Translations under genes and position numbers: made by a program
Notes under the pieces: model-generated
Database searches by the model: none
What the model was told of the DNA's origin: nothing
Seen by the model: the letters and a program-made list of their open reading frames with translations, nothing else
Shown here: positions 16,101 through 23,711 of the stretch, one piece after another
How positions within the stretch are numbered: position 1 is the first letter of the stretch
How the letters are laid out: each line of letters begins with the position of its first letter
Origin: JADLDB01 sp040752975
Lineage (GTDB): Bacteria; Myxococcota; Myxococcia; Myxococcales; Myxococcaceae
DNA length: 64,000 bases
Direction: 5' to 3'
Assembly: GCA_040752975.1 (NCBI GenBank)
Contig: JBFMHF010000003.1
Span: forward strand, 58,592-122,591

Positions 16101-18761
16101 GGTCGCGAGCGAACCGGTGCCGCCAGGCATGTCCTCCGACGGGCACTCCCGGTTGGGGGGCTGAAGCTGACCGCTGCTGAACGTGCGCTGGTCCCGGTTG
16201 AACTGCCACCGGCCCGTGCCGTACTGCCCGGCGCCGTCGTACGCGCGCCCCTTCCTCAGCTTGCAGACCGAGCCGGAAATGGTACCCGTGCAGTCGCTGA
16301 TGGTCGCGGGGCAGTCCGCTCTGAAGGTGGCGTTGCTCTGGTAGGTCGTGTCTGTGTCGCTGTTGCTGTACAGCGGGCCGGTCAAAGCCTTACGCCACTC
16401 ACCCCAGAGCTCGCCGCCCTTGGTCGCGTAGCTGTAGGTGAAATTGTAACCCTGCCGGCCGAGCTCGGTGCCGATGGCATAGTAGCGGCAGTAGTATTCG
16501 GTGGGCTGGTTGAACTCGTACCGGCGAATCGGCATCGAGTAGTTGCAGTTGAGCAGCTGGTACTGCAGTTGGTAGCGCTTGCGCGCGTAGTTGCAGACCG
16601 GGATGGTGTTGGGCGCCGTCCACACCTTCGAGGTCGCGTAGTACTCACAGTGCGTCCGGCGATACTCGTACTCGAGGGGCTGGTACTGGCACTGGTAGCA
16701 GGGCGCCGTTGGGTTCCCTTCCAGCGTCAGGCAGTTGTTCTCACCCGTCGGCTGCGGGCCGAGCGGGGTCGAGGGAGAAACGGGAGGAGGCGCGCAGGTG
16801 GTGACGAGCGCCTGACGCGCCTTGGTCCCGTAGCCCACCGGCGAGCCGGCGTTGCGGGTCACCCCGGTGGCGGCCCAGGTGGAGCCGGGCGAAGACGTCG
16901 CCCAGGTCTGCTGGTTTCCGGACGCGCCGGAGTTGAAGGTCACCAGCGTGCAGGGGTAGCCGCCGCAGCCCGAGTAGCCCTGGGAGGACGCCGTGCTCGA
17001 ATCGGGAATGCTGGTCCCCGCGGCGGCGCAGGAGCCGCTGGTCCCCGGGATGTTGCGGGTGATCAGGTTCATGGTGTTGGTGCTGCTGAGCGTGTACGCT
17101 CCGCCGCTCGCGGCGCAGGTCGCGGTGGGAGGCGACGCGCCGTTGTTCCAGGTGGTCTGGCTGGGGCAGCGCACGCTGGCGGTCGCGCCATTGTTGCCAT
17201 CCCAGGTCAGCGTGCAGCGGTAGCCGTTGGTGTTGCTGCAGCCCGTGAGCGCGGTGCCACGCCACGAGCCCTGGGGCGCCGTGTTGTCCGTGTTCACGTA
17301 GGTGCCCGCGCAGCTTCCGCCGGGCTTCGTCGTCTGATAGTTCTGGTCGCTCATCGCGTTGAACCGGTAGCTCGAGTACGTGAAGCCGGCGGGCACCACG
17401 GTCTCGTAGACTGTGCCCCGTTTGTTCCACGCGCCAGGCACCTGGCTCACAAAGGTCACTTCGCAGGGCCACCCGGCGGTGCAGTTGAAGGTGCCGCCCG
17501 TCCACGAGCCGCTGGGAGTCTGGTGGATGGAGGGCGTGGCCGGGTTGTTCGTGAGGCCTCCGCCGGGGTTGGCTCCAGGGGTGACGTTCACGCTGAAGCC
17601 CCAGGCACCGATGTTCCCCGAAGTCACCGGCGTCGCGGGCGTCGGGCAGGTCGTCTGGTTGGTGAGGGTGCCCGTCAGCGTCGTCGTAGCCGAGCCGGTG
17701 ACCGTCTTGGGCGAGCTGAAGTCGTAGCCCAGACCCGTCTGGGTGAAGGTGGTGTTGTGGCTGGTGGTCGCCGGGTCGAAGAAGCCAAACCAATAGCGGC
17801 TACCGGCGGTCTGCGGAACATTGCTCACCGAGTAGAGGTTGCAGGGCGTCTCGCTGGTGCAGGACGCGCCACCCCAAGGGAGGTTACGCCAGGTGCCGCT
17901 CGTCGGATACGTGGTGGTCGGGCCACCTGCGGGCGTCGTTCCGGTGTGGTCCACGCGAGCCGCGCAGGTCGGAGCGGAAGTGAAGACCTGCAAAATGTCC
18001 GGGCCGGTGCCGTCGCCCACCACCACACTCCCGCCCGTGAGCTCGTAGACGGTGTTGAGGGCACAGCCGGAGGGCCTCGTGGCCGCGGTCATGTAGGTCT
18101 TGGGCGTCGAGACTGGCGAGTACACCCGGCAGTCGTAGGTTGCGACGCCCGACGGCGTCGCGGTGGTCTTCGTCACCGTATACCGGTGACGCGTACCAAT
18201 CGCCGTATACCGGTGACGCGTACCAATCGCCCCCGAGCCGGTATTGCAGCAAGCGCCGGAGCTGGTGCAGCTCGCGTTCATCCAGTCCGGCACCACGTTG
18301 GCGGCCGTCCCGCCAGTCGTGCCGCCAGAGCCCGTGTAGTCGCTCGTGGAGGTGAACGTCCGGGTCAAGCCGTCGGGCAGCAGCACGTCGTACACGCACG
18401 TCGTCGCCGCCGTGCTCGCGGTCTCCTCGCGCAGCACGTACTGGTAGTAGGTCGCCAGGCCGATGGACGCGCGGTCGGTGAAGTTCGGCAGGGTCAGGTA
18501 GACGACCTTCTTGGCCGAGCAGAACTTGTTGACGCACGACATGTTGGGGTTCGACTCGGGGTCGTAGTCACCGCCGGGATCGGTCAACAGCGCTTCGCTC
18601 GTCCCGTCTGGCGATTCGCCCATCGACCGCGACGTGTCGACGATGACGAGAACACGGGGCCGGACCGACTTGCCGTAGCCCGGCAACGACGCCTGGGCGC
18701 TGGCAACAAGGGCCGTGGTGACTGCCGCGACGAGGACGAGTCGAGACGAAGTGGTGCGCAT
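13137..18761 (-). CDS. pilY1: PilY1-type pilus tip adhesin with split VWA region
   Basis: A 1874-residue exported protein, first gene of the minor-pilin operon. A signal peptide (MRTTSSRLVLVAAVTTALVASAQA) is followed at once by RPRVLVIVDTSRSM, whose D42-x-S-x-S is a VWA MIDAS motif. The rest of the VWA fold appears only near residue 1070 (YYLVLATDGKENT, LRTFVIGFG), so about 1000 residues rich in Cys, Thr, Gly and Tyr are inserted between. The insert repeats a motif like CTAGWPCEVTFVS / GYRCTLTWDG. The C-terminal 680 residues are the PilY beta-propeller (GELTAFRVQNDG, GSNDGVMR), with a calcium-loop candidate DNDNDGETDE near 1660. Family role: adhesion and pilus priming. The ATG at 18761 places the signal peptide first. 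Confidence 0.93.
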   Translation of the reverse strand: MRTTSSRLVLVAAVTTALVASAQASLPGYGKSVRPRVLVIVDTSRSMGESPDGTSEALLTDPGGDYDPESNPNMSCVNKFCSAKKVVYLTLPNFTDRASIGLATYYQYVLREETASTAATTCVYDVLLPDGLTRTFTSTSDYTGSGGTTGGTAANVVPDWMNASCTSSGACCNTGSGAIGTRHRYTAIGTRHRYTVTKTTATPSGVATYDCRVYSPVSTPKTYMTAATRPSGCALNTVYELTGGSVVVGDGTGPDILQVFTSAPTCAARVDHTGTTPAGGPTTTYPTSGTWRNLPWGGASCTSETPCNLYSVSNVPQTAGSRYWFGFFDPATTSHNTTFTQTGLGYDFSSPKTVTGSATTTLTGTLTNQTTCPTPATPVTSGNIGAWGFSVNVTPGANPGGGLTNNPATPSIHQTPSGSWTGGTFNCTAGWPCEVTFVSQVPGAWNKRGTVYETVVPAGFTYSSYRFNAMSDQNYQTTKPGGSCAGTYVNTDNTAPQGSWRGTALTGCSNTNGYRCTLTWDGNNGATASVRCPSQTTWNNGASPPTATCAASGGAYTLSSTNTMNLITRNIPGTSGSCAAAGTSIPDSSTASSQGYSGCGGYPCTLVTFNSGASGNQQTWATSSPGSTWAATGVTRNAGSPVGYGTKARQALVTTCAPPPVSPSTPLGPQPTGENNCLTLEGNPTAPCYQCQYQPLEYEYRRTHCEYYATSKVWTAPNTIPVCNYARKRYQLQYQLLNCNYSMPIRRYEFNQPTEYYCRYYAIGTELGRQGYNFTYSYATKGGELWGEWRKALTGPLYSNSDTDTTYQSNATFRADCPATISDCTGTISGSVCKLRKGRAYDGAGQYGTGRWQFNRDQRTFSSGQLQPPNRECPSEDMPGGTGSLATWDAPQSNAVIDANKSYAIEPTGSLAQVSHKLVSDYYDPSRENLISDLKGVAPKYPTSSTLDWSKTNSYRTSGWGAEGGNASTLPTPSQVFIPVPHDAPANPSGEAAALRDAMRKCELPGPGNVSPLSGTNYTPHGICMVSEADRAAPGWTPAMDFTPLYGSLTNAAKYMADEFDNDTAYRCRDYYLVLATDGKENTPANYTDADLVDKVTSFRSLTTPNGRTMDLRTFVIGFGSGAAGSPSLDLMATAGTGAAGAFSATDITSLQTALNAVFSKITEGIYSRSKPAIATNGTRIYAAQFQTLGGSPEWSGELTAFRVQNDGTLAIAWEHSKKVNTQTDGSRYFKAVIGGTVSNFDTGNSTLVDRLDDDWSYPNRCPNTGCWDTRDIIRMVRNPNLNCGSTPCTNGEPFRASSAQRLSRVGSINHSNPIIVGPSPFQLDWGGSTPAERTAFSTFLDSTKTRQPRVLYGSNDGVMRAVVEDPQNTNPACSPNETDTNCENGREAWGFVPEPVMDKLYEQMTGGFLYTVDGQISVGDICNASSGDASDCTASDWKTIAIQSFRDGARSLFAVDVTNPSSPQYMWTFNGSDMGWSYAAPAIGRVKTGGQDRFVAVAPCGKRTTTDGDTLSDWEDGRCVYVIGANSGNSIAKYQRFNKGSGGGDEDWEGNVMPEFPTRPAIHRIFNSPYLFSAVIPGSNGALYVMRFTKGKSDDDPQEDTKKWKPEEFWDPSDDRNSFVSGTSDTMIIRTVVVDPSGTPLPDGGVLPAYKQVNASTDGFDNDNDGETDESNEDDLALPNQGVHPIYNRPKVASVMDATGRLPDYYFGTGNTFDPANPHQPNSYSFKWNYFVGVHDANERRHGSKNGGESLFMNYFLDAEEQVVSEPALVNGAVIVATYTPPSGDPCDGYGDTTLYCFDPRNGNLVNCLVYGVGSPYAGSNTSVLKMGGVGIPSDLVVINNSLFFNTSNSGVQSQQIKQIQPGGDVRSFRRIR
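18178..18231. repeat. Perfect 27-bp tandem duplication inside pilY1
   Basis: Two identical 27-bp units lie head to tail at 18178-18204 and 18205-18231. In pilY1 they encode the nonapeptide IGTRHRYT-x twice. The length is a multiple of three, so the frame is kept. Identity of both copies points to a recent slippage event within the variable insert of the adhesin. Confidence 0.95.
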
Positions 18762-18916
18762 AGGAACCCCGCGTTTTGCAAGGGTCACGCCCCTCGGACT
18801 CGCGCGCAAGTTCTTGGTGGATCAGGCGCTTCCGCCCCTCGGCCACTGCGATGGCCCTGCGGTGCGCAAGGCCAGCCGTGAACTCTTTTCATGGGGGCGA
18901 ATGTGCGCCGAAGTCG

Positions 18917-19852
18917 TCACCCACCTGTAGGCGCCGTGAGGAGGGTGCCGTTGCGGTAGTCGTCGAAGGCCTGCCGCAGCTCATCCTCGGTGTTCATGAC
19001 GAAAGGCCCCGCGCGGGCGATGGGCTCACCCAGCGGCTTGCCCGCGAAGAGCAAGACGCGTCCGCCCTGGCCTTCGCCGTGCGCCTCGAAGGTGTCGCCG
19101 CTCTGGAGGGTGGCGAGGTTGCCTCTGGGCACCTCACGCCTCGACGGGCCGAGGCGCACGGTGCCCTCGGTGACGAAGGCGAAGGCGGTGTGCTGCCTGG
19201 GCAGCGGCTGGCGCAGCGTGGTGCCCTTCGGGATGGAGAGGTCGAGGAAGAGCGGCTCCACGTCGATGCCGGTGACCGGGCCCGTTCGCCCGAAGGCGTT
19301 CCCCGCGACGACGCGCACGCGGGCGCCCTCGACGTCGACCTCGGGGATGCTGCCCGGCGCGATGTCCTGATAGCGCGGCGCGCTCCACTTCTTCGCGCGC
19401 GGCAGGTTGACCCAGAGCTGGAAGCCCCACATCAGCCCGCGCTCCTGCTTCGGCATCTCGGAGTGGATGATGCCGCGCCCGGCCGTCATCCACTGCGCGC
19501 TGCCCGGCCCCAGGCGCCCCTGGTTGCCCACGCTGTCGCGGTGCTCCATGGCGCCGTGAATCATGTACGTCACCGTCTCGAAGCCGCGGTGCGGGTGCTC
19601 GGGAAAGCCAGCGAGGTAGTCGGCGGGGTTGTCCGAGTGGAACTCGTCGAGGAGGAGGAAGGGGTCGAGCACCGACAACGCGCGGTGCCCCAGCGCGCGG
19701 TTGAGGCTGACGCCCGCGCCGTCCCGCGTGGGCTGCGACGGGATGACGAGCGCCACTTCTCGCGCACCCGGCGCCGGCGGGGCGGTACGCGTGCAGCCGA
19801 CCCAGGGGAGCGCAGCGGCGCCGAGGAGCGCGTGACGGCGAGTGAGGAGCAC
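18917..19852 (-). CDS. Exported pirin-family protein (Tat and lipobox-like N-terminus)
   Basis: A 311-residue bicupin. The pirin core is clear: FPEHPHRGFETVTYMIHG (metal-binding His and Glu), then MEHRDSVGNQG, WMTAGRGIIHSE and a second cupin. Unlike most pirins it starts with LLTRRHALLGAAALPWVGCT: a twin arginine, a hydrophobic stretch and a lipobox-like VGC, suggesting export by Tat and lipid anchoring. The start is GTG. Pirins often act as quercetinase-like dioxygenases or redox-sensitive regulators; here the location argues for an extracytoplasmic enzyme (inference). About 155 bp separate its 3' end from the pilY1 start; both are on the minus strand but pilY1 probably has its own promoter. 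Confidence 0.92.
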   Translation of the reverse strand: MLLTRRHALLGAAALPWVGCTRTAPPAPGAREVALVIPSQPTRDGAGVSLNRALGHRALSVLDPFLLLDEFHSDNPADYLAGFPEHPHRGFETVTYMIHGAMEHRDSVGNQGRLGPGSAQWMTAGRGIIHSEMPKQERGLMWGFQLWVNLPRAKKWSAPRYQDIAPGSIPEVDVEGARVRVVAGNAFGRTGPVTGIDVEPLFLDLSIPKGTTLRQPLPRQHTAFAFVTEGTVRLGPSRREVPRGNLATLQSGDTFEAHGEGQGGRVLLFAGKPLGEPIARAGPFVMNTEDELRQAFDDYRNGTLLTAPTGG

Positions 19853-20317
19853 CGAACGTCAGTCTAGCGTCCCGCGGCTGATTTCGCCGAAGGGCGGACA
19901 CTCCGAGGCTCCGCATCGGCCGGTCGCCCGGGCTGGCAGCGCTCGGAAAGAAAGTCCGACGTCATGGAGACGAACGGAGCCTCGACAGGCGTTCCTGCGA
20001 GCGACTCGCGCGCAGCATCCCGGGCATCGCGGCGGCCAGCTTCAACGCCACGTGGGGCGGGCGCGAGGGCGCCACCCGGCGCGGCGACCGCCGGCGGGCA
20101 CGGACGACGAACTCAGCCGTCAGAAGGTGTCGAGGGAGACGAAGAGCTGGTTGGGCGTGCGGCCTCCCGCCGCGGGAGCCGTCGACGTCGAGCAGCCGCC
20201 CACGGGCGACTCGGGCGCCACCGGGCACCGGACGGACACCCAGCCCGGCGCTCTGCGCGCGCACCTCGCCCTGCCGCCACCACCCCCATTCCAGGCCGCT
20301 CGACACGCAGCGCGTCC
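19853..20317. other. Intergenic DNA with an argJ-like scrap and no supportable gene
   Basis: This stretch lies between the pirin gene start and the 60-62 bp repeat array. Open frames exist on both strands but only because the DNA is GC-rich; none has start signals, family motifs or sensible codon use. At 20018-20048 there is an exact 31-bp copy of argJ DNA. A minus-strand stretch ending at 20120 reads ...CPVAPESP...PNQLFVSLDTF and could be a gene tail, but nothing upstream supports it. Confidence 0.5.
20018..20048 (+). repeat. 31-bp exact copy of an argJ segment
   Basis: The 31 bases are identical to the coding strand of argJ at 4528-4558 (minus strand there). In the argJ-like frame this stretch reads ...RSIPGIAAASFNA..., against ...RSLPGIAAASFNA... 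in ArgJ, the last ten residues falling in the identical block. Similarity extends weakly for a few bases upstream and is lost downstream. A 31-bp perfect match is far beyond chance in 64 kb, so this is a fragment of a second argJ or a small dispersed copy. Confidence 0.85.
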
Positions 20318-20823
20318 GTGGCCGCCGCGGTTCAGCTGCGACGTTCTCTCCACGACTTACCGTCGCTCCCGCGCGCGTCCTGGCCGCCGCAGTTCAGCTA
20401 CGACGTTCTCTCCATGGCAGCCCGTCGCGCGCGCGCTCGTCATGCCCGCCGCAGCTCGGTTGCGACGTTCTTTCCACGAAGGACCGTAGCGCCCGCGCCC
20501 GTCATGCCCGCCGCGGCTCGGCTGCGACGTTCTCTCCACGACAGACCGTCGCGCCCGCGCCCGTCATCCCGCCGCGGTTCGGCTGCGACGTTCTCTCCAC
20601 GAAGGACGGTCGGGGCCGCGCCCGTCATGCCCGCCGCAGCTCGGCTGCGACGTTCTCTCCACGACAAACCGTCGCGCCCGCGCCCGTCATCCCGCCGCGG
20701 TTCGCTGCGACGTTTTCTCCACGAGGACGGTCGGGGCCGCGCCCGTCATGCCCGCCGCGGCTCGGCTGCGACGTTCTCTCCACGACAGACCGTCGCGCCC
20801 GCGCCCGTCATGCCCGCCGCGCG
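20318..20823. repeat. Tandem array of eight 60-62 bp units, alternating two subtypes
   Basis: The core GACGTTCTCTCC recurs at 20340, 20402, 20464 (TTT variant), 20526, 20587, 20649, 20709 (TTTT variant) and 20770, i.e. spacing 62, 62, 62, 61, 62, 60, 61. The last five units alternate two types: A with GACAGACCGTCGCGCCC and B with GGACGGTCGGGGCC, giving a dimer of about 122 bp. In A units GCGACG and CGTCGC can pair across about 20 bases. Spacing that is not a multiple of three shows the array is not coding, although both strands look open. It lies downstream of the sigma gene and upstream of the pirin gene. Confidence 0.93.
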
Positions 20824-20838
20824 TACCTCAGCACCCGC

Positions 20839-21798
20839 TCACAGCACCGCGGGCAGCCCAAAGCGCGCGGGCAACGTGGGCACCAGCCACGCCACGACGA
20901 GGCCGACGCGGTCTCCGGACACCTGCAGCACGTGAATGCTGTCTGGCAGGTACGGCTGCCCGGGCCCCGCGCGCCGGTACACCGCCGCCGCCGGCAGCCC
21001 GGCCGCTCGGGTGGGCAGCGCCTTGAAACGCGCGGCGTCGTCCTTCGGAGCCAGGATGAAGGGCTGCGACAGCACCCGCATCACGTCGCGGGCCCCGCGG
21101 TACCACTGGGCCATGGGCGGCATCGTGAGGGTGACGTCGTCCTTCAGCGTGGCCACCAACTGCTGCACGTCCGACGCCTCCCAGGCGCGCAGATAGCGAG
21201 ACAGGAGCTCCTGTTCCGTGCCCTCGGTCACCACCCGCAGCGCCTGCGGCTTCTCGTCCAGCGAGGCGCGGGCGCGTTGCAGCGCGCTGTTGACGCCCGC
21301 CACGGTGGTGTCGAGGACCTCCGCGGCCTCGGCGGCGGACAGGCCCAGCACCTCGCGCAGCACCAGCACTGCCCGCTGCTGCGCGGGCAAGTCCTGCAGC
21401 GCCACCAGGAAGGCCAGGCCGATGCTCTGCTTGCGCTCGATGCGCGCCTCGGGGCCCACGTCCGGCTCCAGCCACGCGTCGGGGGCAGGCTCGAGGTGCT
21501 GCAGTTGCTCGTCGACGGTGATGGGGTCCTCGGGTCGGAAGGGCGTGCCTTCTCCCAGACTCAGGGCGCGCCGCGGGCGGCTGGCCAGCGCGTCGAAGCA
21601 CACCCGCGACGCAATCTGGAAGAGCCACGTCTTCAAGGACGAGCGCCCCTCGAAGGAGTCGATGGCCTTCCACGCGCGGACCAGCGTGTCCTGCACCGCG
21701 TCCTCCGCGTCCGCCAGGGCGCCCAGCAGCCGGTAGCAGTAGCCGCGGAGCGCCGCGCGGTGAGGCGCCACCTGCCGCTCGAAGGCCTGCGCGTCCAT
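20839..21798 (-). CDS. ECF-type RNA polymerase sigma factor with SnoaL-like C-terminal domain
   Basis: A 319-residue sigma-70 family factor. Region 2 is RGYCYRLLGALADAEDAVQDTLVRAWKA and the following FEGRSSLKTWLFQIA; region 4 is LPAQQRAVLVLREVLGLSAAEAAEVLDTTVAGVNSALQRAR. The extra 120 residues at the C-terminus (LSRYLRAWEASDVQQLVATLKDDV) resemble a SnoaL/NTF2-like fold, as in ECF factors that use this domain for control instead of an anti-sigma factor. No anti-sigma gene is adjacent. The ATG at 21798 lies 5 bp after the exonuclease stop, so the two are likely co-transcribed with the TPR gene upstream. Target promoters unknown. Confidence 0.93.
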   Translation of the reverse strand: MDAQAFERQVAPHRAALRGYCYRLLGALADAEDAVQDTLVRAWKAIDSFEGRSSLKTWLFQIASRVCFDALASRPRRALSLGEGTPFRPEDPITVDEQLQHLEPAPDAWLEPDVGPEARIERKQSIGLAFLVALQDLPAQQRAVLVLREVLGLSAAEAAEVLDTTVAGVNSALQRARASLDEKPQALRVVTEGTEQELLSRYLRAWEASDVQQLVATLKDDVTLTMPPMAQWYRGARDVMRVLSQPFILAPKDDAARFKALPTRAAGLPAAAVYRRAGPGQPYLPDSIHVLQVSGDRVGLVVAWLVPTLPARFGLPAVL

Positions 21799-21803
21799 GC
21801 CCT

Positions 21804-22691
21804 TCAATCCTCCCACCAGCGCGTGGGGCGCGCCTTCATCGTCTCGCTGCCCACGGCGTCGCACCAGGCGAGGTAGCGCTTGTGCGGGGCGCCCAGCCAC
21901 TCCAGCGCCTCCAGCGACTCCGCCAGCGGCACGTCGAGCCGCAGCGTGGCCAGGGTGCGGTACAGCTTCGCCGCCTCACGCTCGCGGTTGAGTGACGCGG
22001 CCAGCTTCTCTGCGCCGCGCGGCTTCACCTTCCAGTCGGACACGCGCTCCGGGATGTCCTCCAGGTGGGGGTACACGGAGAGCACCTCGGCGGTGGACTT
22101 CTCGCCCCAGCCCTCCAGCCCCGGAATGCCGTCGGCCGTGTCGCCCACCAGCGCGAGGAAGTCGGGGACGGACTGGGGCGCGAGGTGCTTGTCCTCGCGA
22201 TGCGAAGCCTCGGTGATGAGCTTCTGGCGCACCCGGTCGACCTGCACGACGCGCTCGCCGGACAGCACCTGCCCCAGGTCCTTGTCCGGCGTGAGGATGC
22301 GCACCTGCTCGACGCGCGCGTCCTTCGCGAAGCGCACCGCGGCCGTGGCGAGCGCGTCGTCGGCCTCGAAGTCGACGCAGCGCCACACCACCACGCCCAG
22401 CGCAGCGACGGCTGCTTCCACGTCGTCGAACTGCGCGCGCAATTCGGGAGGCACGCCCGCGTCGGTCTTGTACCCGTCGAAGAGCCGGTTGCGGAAGGAG
22501 ACGATGGGGTTGTCGAAGGCCACCGCGAGGTGCGTCACCTTCTCCTGAGGGTCGGCCAGCAGGTTGAGCAACGACGACACGACTCCCACCGTGGCCTTGA
22601 GGTCCTTCCCTCTCGGGGAGGTGTGCGGTGGGCGCTTCGAGAAGTGCGCCCGGAAGAGCTCGTAGGTGCCGTCGACGAGGTGGACGCGCAT
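21804..22691 (-). CDS. 5'-3' exonuclease (PolA N-domain/flap endonuclease type)
   Basis: A 295-residue stand-alone version of the DNA polymerase I 5' nuclease. The acidic metal-binding residues are in MRVHLVDGTYELFRA, VDFEADDALATAA and ILTPDKDLGQVL; the helix-3-turn-helix DNA-binding region is FLALVGDTADGIPGLEGWGEKSTAEVL. No polymerase domain follows. Such proteins remove 5' flaps or RNA primers. It starts 8 bp after the TPR gene and is followed 5 bp on by the sigma factor gene, so three functionally unlike genes appear to form one operon. Confidence 0.94.
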   Translation of the reverse strand: MRVHLVDGTYELFRAHFSKRPPHTSPRGKDLKATVGVVSSLLNLLADPQEKVTHLAVAFDNPIVSFRNRLFDGYKTDAGVPPELRAQFDDVEAAVAALGVVVWRCVDFEADDALATAAVRFAKDARVEQVRILTPDKDLGQVLSGERVVQVDRVRQKLITEASHREDKHLAPQSVPDFLALVGDTADGIPGLEGWGEKSTAEVLSVYPHLEDIPERVSDWKVKPRGAEKLAASLNREREAAKLYRTLATLRLDVPLAESLEALEWLGAPHKRYLAWCDAVGSETMKARPTRWWED

Positions 22692-22699
22692 GGTGGCCT

Positions 22700-23641
22700 T
22701 CAGGCGTCCCCACAGAAGCGCGCGTACGCCGCGCTGACTGCGTGCTGGTCTTCCAGCTCGTCGATGCGGGCCTGGACTTTCTCGAGCTCCTTCACCAGCT
22801 CGGCTTCGTCGCCGGCGCCGGAGTCGAGGCTCAGCTCCAGCGCGTCGCGCCAGGGGTACAGCACGTCGAGGGGTTGCCCCGCTCGATCCGCCAGCGAGGC
22901 GGCCAGCGCGAGCACGGGCGCGAAGTCGCCGCGATCCAGCGCTTCGTAGAGGGGACGGAGCAGCGGATCGTCCGGCAGCACGTCCACGAGGGCGGCGAAC
23001 TCCGGGTCGTCCTCGAGGCCGTCGAAGTCGGGCTCGAAGCGGGCGAGTTCCCGCACTGCGGCGAGGCCGGCGCCGTGCTCGATGGCCCTGCCGAGGTGCT
23101 TGAGGGCCGGAGTCCTCTTCCCCAGCCGCGCCAGCAGCCGCGCGAGGAGGTAGTGCGTCTCGGCGTCGTTTGCGTCGAGGGCCAGAGCGCGCTTGAGCAC
23201 CATCGTCGCGCCCACCACGTCTCCTCCGGGTCCCGCCTGGTGCTCCGCCTGCACCCGGAGCGCGGGGGCGTGCTCGAGCTTCAGGTCCTCGAGGATGAAG
23301 GCCGCCACGCCGGGAGCCAGCGTGGGGCGCTCCGCCGCCGCGTCGATGAGGTGCGACGCGAAGGCCTGCATGGTCGAGGTGAGCTGGTCCCGTGTGTCCT
23401 CATCTGGCGCGGCTGCGTGCAGCGCGCGCAGCGCCGCGAAGCCCTCGCGCAGCGTCGCCTGCCCCGCCGTCACCTGGTCGGTGAGGTACTGGGCGAGGCC
23501 GAGCCAGCAGCGGGCAAGCGGGTCGGCGGTGTCCCTCTCGAGCGCGGCGCGCGCAGCGGCCTCCACCGCCTCGGCGTCACCGTCGAGCCAGGCTTCTTCC
23601 ATCGGGTCGAGCTCGTCGTGTTCGTCGTCAGGGGCCGTCAT
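22700..23641 (-). CDS. TPR-containing hypothetical protein
   Basis: A 313-residue soluble acidic protein. Helical repeat character is visible in DPLARCWLGLAQYLTDQV, ALDANDAETHYLLARLLARLGKRTPALKHLGRAIEHG and neighbouring stretches, typical of tetratricopeptide repeats. The ATG at 23641 (MTAPDDEHDELDPMEEAW) is chosen because the upstream in-frame part lacks coding character and holds inverted repeats. First gene of the TPR-exonuclease-sigma operon. Role probably as a protein-binding scaffold; nothing more specific can be said. Confidence 0.82.
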   Translation of the reverse strand: MTAPDDEHDELDPMEEAWLDGDAEAVEAAARAALERDTADPLARCWLGLAQYLTDQVTAGQATLREGFAALRALHAAAPDEDTRDQLTSTMQAFASHLIDAAAERPTLAPGVAAFILEDLKLEHAPALRVQAEHQAGPGGDVVGATMVLKRALALDANDAETHYLLARLLARLGKRTPALKHLGRAIEHGAGLAAVRELARFEPDFDGLEDDPEFAALVDVLPDDPLLRPLYEALDRGDFAPVLALAASLADRAGQPLDVLYPWRDALELSLDSGAGDEAELVKELEKVQARIDELEDQHAVSAAYARFCGDA

Positions 23642-23711
23642 CGCGAGCGCGGACCATACGACTGGGGCTGTCCGGAGTCCCCCGTCGGGTGCTCTGAGGT
23701 GCCCGGCTGCA

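Noticed and set aside
13533..18881. 1782-codon plus-strand frame opposite pilY1
   Set aside because: Shadow frame of the clearly real PilY1 gene; amino-acid makeup (Arg, Ala, Gly, Val) is that of antisense GC-rich DNA.
19964..20935. 323-codon plus-strand open frame across the 60-62 bp array
   Set aside because: Unit spacing varies by single bases, so a protein repeat is not conserved; no start signals or family features.
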